From positions 1 through 64,000 of the forward strand of contig QVRM01005606.1 of assembly GCA_003439945.1 (NCBI GenBank): DNA of 64,000 nt. The letters are read 5' to 3'. Source of the stretch: Dermanyssus gallinae. Lineage: Eukaryota > Arthropoda > Arachnida > Mesostigmata > Dermanyssidae. Below are positions 61,012 to 64,000 of this stretch, piece by piece. Below the pieces are notes generated by a model that saw only the letters and a program-made list of their open reading frames with translations, was not told where the DNA came from and made no database searches. A program made the position numbers and the translations under genes. How positions within the stretch are numbered: position 1 is the stretch's first letter; the number at the start of each line of letters is the position of its first letter.

Positions 61012-61090
61012 GTGGCTATCTCGCCCTCATTGTGCCTATTAAGCCAAGGCAGCAGGCGTCCCAGACGGTACTCCATAGTAGCCTTAACAG

Positions 61091-62260
61091 CCCTCGAATG
61101 GGCCACGACAAAATGACAATATGTATTCGCTGCCACTTAACCGATATCGTATGCCTTGCCTCCCGCACCAACAAAAATGAGAAAGAATGTTACTATTGGG
61201 AGCTTGTACCGTCTAACCAACTTTCAAGTGGGCGCGTGAAGGTCCCCGCATCGCGCGGAAGTCGCGCGCCAACGGACCGACGCCGGAAAGAGAGTCATAG
61301 TTACTCCCGCCGAGTGTGATATAGCAATGCATGAACCTGCTATCCACAGATCCTACGTTGACTTCGCAAAACTCATAATTAGTTTCGAGTTTTTGCCACA
61401 TTGCCCAGCTCGACAATAAGATGATTCAACAGACTCAGCGTTTTTTTTATAATTAAACACAATCTGGTTCAGTTCCATCGTCGGTTCCCTCACTATTAAA
61501 GTCGACTGGATCTTGCCCAATGTGTTTAGTTCTAATTTAGCTAAAGGATGCGCAAACAGAGCCCAGGTAACTGCCAAAAGCGTCGCACCATTTTTTTGGC
61601 AGAAAGTTAGAGAAAGACATTTTAAGAAACAGTTTTCAAAAATTGAACCTGCAAAACAGAGAAAACAACCAAGAAGGTTAAGAAACCCGCTCTTCGGTCA
61701 ACGACCCCGATAAGTCAGTCTCAGTGCTAAATAATCGTCGCTTCACCGTGGAGCAACAAGGTCCAACTATACGCCTTCCGAAATAAATTTTCAAGAGTGT
61801 ATGCATTTTTGCGTGCTCATATGGTAGTCCGTTTTAACAAGTGCCTCTCTGAGGACACTCCTACGGCCAAGTCCTTCCAATGCCTTCCCAAGATAATTCC
61901 ATATCGTACCAAGTTTTTAAAATACCTAACTGCATCTTTTGACCAAACCGAATTTAATATTTTTACTGAACAGCTCAGTCATTTTATTGTCATATACAGA
62001 TGATTCTGGGGACTAAAACTCTTTCTACGGGGTCTTCGGAAGCCCTGTGACTGACGGAAGAGACCCTTTCACAGCCGCAGTATAGCCGCGCTGAATTTTG
62101 ATCGATATGTTCTGCTCGAGCTTTTTTTTGTTAATAATTTTGGAAGTCTAGCCTAACTAAAACCCTTTCTTTCTCGCTCAGAACAATGTGATTTGCACTA
62201 TAAAAATCGGAAGTATAGCAAACGTCCGTTGACAGCTAGGGTGGCAAATCGTACAAGGGC
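61091..62260. other. No gene seen; dispersed repeat copy 2 inside
   Basis: Partly perhaps 5' UTR of the R1-clade element on its left side. The repeat at 61630-61735 is listed separately. No supported coding sequence. Confidence 0.4.
61630..61735 (+). repeat. Dispersed repeat, copy 2
   Basis: Partner of 54877-54990; shares 'cagttttcaaaaattgaac', 'aaacaaccaag' and 'cttcggtcaacgaccccgataagtca'. Confidence 0.55.
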
Positions 62261-62560
62261 CTACAGGAAAGGTTTGCTGTCGTCCTCGCCAATGGGATCT
62301 TTTAAATAGCGAGATCGTAGGCCGTTGGAAGAACTGTTCAGGAGTCTCCTGACGGCGTTACGGAATTCGGTCGGCGTAACGATTTCCGATGCTGATGGAG
62401 TCGGCGTTGGTGCCGGCGGAAACGATGAATTCGACAAATGCTGGGGTTGTTTCTCCAGCAAACTGGGGCAAATTGGTAAATCGAGGGGCGAGCGTATCGG
62501 TTTGGAGCAGCTTTCTGGCGGCTGCTCCAAACCAATGCGTCGCCTTGAGTGAGCTCTCCC
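62261..62560 (-). pseudogene. R2-like retrotransposon fragment, start of RT domain
   Basis: The minus strand reads SASEIVTPTEFRNAVRRLLN and SSSNGLRSRYLKDPIGEDD, aligning with the EEIREAVRTF...GMDGLRPRHLRDLI segment before RT motif 1 at 35580-35690. A Pro/Ser-rich stretch precedes it. Only this small part is present. Confidence 0.55.
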
Positions 62561-62599
62561 TGCGCGCTTATTGCTCTGCAACAGTCAGAATCTCCAACT

Positions 62600-62618
62600 G
62601 GGGGGGGGGGGGGGGGGG
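62600..62618. repeat. Poly-G run (19 G)
   Basis: Nineteen consecutive G residues; simple repeat, prone to length error in sequencing. Confidence 0.9.
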
Positions 62619-63139
62619 CTGTCCGTGTCTTCTAGTCGTGTGAGGGTTATACGGTATGAATGCACCCTTCTAAAATTGAAGCAGGTAATTGAGTGTTTGA
62701 CTTCTCTTCTTTTTTTTGGCCGAGATGCTAAACACCGTCGTCGAAAAAGTAAGTAGTCTTTTCGAACGTTTCCGGTTCCTTGAGTGGCTAATACAGTTAA
62801 TACTTTTTGCCAGCTCAACAGAGACATTGTTCCGTGAGCTGCGTGGGACGCAGGCAACATCTTGACGCCCGTCTTTATTTTGGCCACCTTGAGCACAAGA
62901 TGATCGAAGTCTAAACTAATAGGCGCACGCTATCAAGACGACTAGTGTGCTAAATGTGGGTTTGCTGAGCCGGAGACAACCAAAGGCGGATATCAGCTCG
63001 GCTATTTAACGTGTTAGGTTCAGTGAAGAGGGTGACTGCCTATTTCTAGACAAACCATTGTTGTTTAGTGTCTTTTTCTCGGTACCATGCTGTGACTGCG
63101 CGGCCACTGGGAAAAGCGCTGCTTTTATCGCCTCTTCAA
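62619..63139. other. No gene seen
   Basis: No recognisable coding sequence or repeat between the poly-G run and the knuckle-family fragment. Confidence 0.35.
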
Positions 63140-63440
63140 TCCTGAGCCTCGTAAGTTTTTGGCCAAGGCACACCTCCACTGGGATATTGCAGCCTGAAAA
63201 GGGTAAAATAACATTGTCGGTTGGCATGATATTGCTCGTTCTAGCATCCTTAGAGCGTACTCTGACGACCTCCGTTATCCCGTAGGGCCTCAACGCGCTG
63301 AAGATTGCCGCACTTTTCAGCGATGGACTCCGCAAATTTTTCCTTTTATTGACGAAAGGGAGCGGCTTAATCTTGATGAGACTGGCGCTCCGGCCAGGGA
63401 CTGTAAACTAAACAGAACAGCTTTGGAGGAGTAGAAGGGT
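63140..63440 (-). pseudogene. Knuckle-family ORF1 fragment
   Basis: Minus strand: SLQSLAGAPVSSRLSRSLSS, IKGKICGVHR, then in the next frame SPSLKSAAIFSALRPYGITE, VVRVRSKDARTSN and PVEVCLGQ. These align with residues ~200-295 of the ORF1 at 49452-51038. The fragment stops just before the zinc knuckles. Confidence 0.68.
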
Positions 63441-63649
63441 CTACAGCAGAGTGGCACAGGGGTTAGTCTCCTAGCCCTGATTCGAAACATTAAAAGCTGG
63501 TTTAACCGATCGGGGAATTGGAAGGAAAACTTACATTCTCTAACATTCAAGACCTCACAGGCCTCGGGGACTTCTACTTTTACCTGTTGAGGATCAAGAA
63601 GGCTCCCAGGGTTACGTGTATCTACTTGTTACACTGCAGAAACTCAGGA

Positions 63650-63885
63650 AATTCCGTAGAAAAGATGCCGAAGGAAACAGGGGTTGACAAAAGGGATCCG
63701 AGAAAGCACCAGAAAGAGACAGGGGGAAGTAGGAAAACAAATGGCAGGAAAGGAGGAAATGACAACAGCTGGGAAAATGCACAACGGTTTTTCGTGACCC
63801 TAAAGGTGATTGGACGATCGTGGGGGAGGGTTCTAAATCCGCCTAAGATGTTAAAGATTATCCAAATGAACTAGTGGAACGAAAA
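63650..63885 (+). pseudogene. R1-clade retrotransposon fragment, ORF1/ORF2 junction
   Basis: The plus strand matches the R1-clade element's junction read on its minus strand (59840-59640). A Lys/Arg-rich ORF1 tail is followed by 'ggtgattgga...ccgcctaagatgttaaagat', giving MLKIIQMN then a stop where the intact version has MLKILQVNLN. A second, opposite-strand copy of that family. Confidence 0.6.
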
Positions 63886-64000
63886 AGATTATCGAGGCAA
63901 GAAAGGCCCGTATTAGGCTTCAAAGTATCTACACGAGGACGCGGACATGGCTGACGTGAAAGCAACTGAAGAGAAAACAAGCCGGACGAGACAGACCTGA

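Larger units (their letters stand above)
56590..61090 (-). mobile_element. R1-clade non-LTR retrotransposon, decayed
   Basis: On the minus strand, ORF1 with CCHC knuckles (61011-59858) is followed by ORF2 with endonuclease (59651-59008), linker and RT (58740-57812), post-RT domain and zinc motif (57546-56602). The wording of the endonuclease start (ILQVNLNRCRAAHD) and the thumb/C-terminal TGHGQFQSYLSRIK...HTVLWC is the R1-clade signature. Many frame changes. Founding members insert in 28S rDNA; no rDNA flanks are seen here, so this belongs to a non-rDNA lineage or is a stray copy. Confidence 0.85.

Noticed and set aside
62600..62618. G-quadruplex regulatory element
   Set aside because: A single uninterrupted G run in a retrotransposon fragment; no supporting context and prone to sequencing error.

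Overview
The window is eukaryotic, repeat-dominated DNA, most likely from an arthropod genome. The evidence is an R1-clade non-LTR retrotransposon (a lineage known mainly from arthropods), many other non-LTR families, tRNA-derived SINEs, and a spliced exon of a CD36-family receptor with canonical AG/GT borders. A chelicerate such as a tick would fit the number and kinds of reverse transcriptases, but that is inference. No bacterial operons, rRNA genes or CRISPR arrays are visible.

Layout. 1-9.2 kb is gene-poor: one CD36-family exon (2206-2443, minus), one doubtful exon, a SINE and decayed RT and endonuclease scraps. 9.3-15.8 kb holds a gag-only LTR element (9276-11734) and a 5'-truncated knuckle-family retrotransposon (12360-15813, 16-bp target duplication), both next to an older knuckle-family copy. 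16.4-19.7 kb is a mosaic of RT fragments, including a copy with a 5' inversion bounded by a 15-bp duplication (17935-18986). 19.7-23.3 kb is an LTR element with no visible gag or pol (19726-23312), carrying two adjacent ~1-kb palindromic foldback elements. 24.6-24.9 kb has an unrecognised, gene-like coding exon on the minus strand with one frameshift. 25.9-29.1 kb is more RT debris.

The centrepiece is 30.1-38.1 kb, a three-level nest. A minus-strand PHD-family copy (3' pieces at 30110-30247 and 37837-38060) was split by an R2-like element with a restriction-like endonuclease (RLE). That element was then split inside its zinc finger by an almost intact PHD-family element (30396-34988). Both insertions keep matching target duplications.

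In the intact PHD-family element, ORF1 (PHD finger plus SGNH/esterase-like domain) carries the heptamer T TTT TTA in the correct phase at the end of the esterase-like domain. The -1 frame is open from there through a linker into the endonuclease/RT ORF2, which has no upstream AUG. The heptamer is kept in a diverged copy at 41894-41900. I infer programmed -1 frameshifting that makes an ORF1-ORF2 fusion.

39.4-42.8 kb is the decayed minus-strand PHD-family copy. 43.4-44.8 kb is another family with an internal deletion. 45.9-46.5 kb has two SINE families beside a possible cysteine-rich exon. 46.7-48.8 kb is an endonuclease-bearing fragment. 49.4-53.9 kb is a nearly full-length knuckle-family element with intact ORF1 and broken ORF2. 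54.2-54.6 kb is a CR1-like RT tail. 56.6-61.1 kb is the R1-clade element (minus). 62.2-63.9 kb holds three further retrotransposon scraps.
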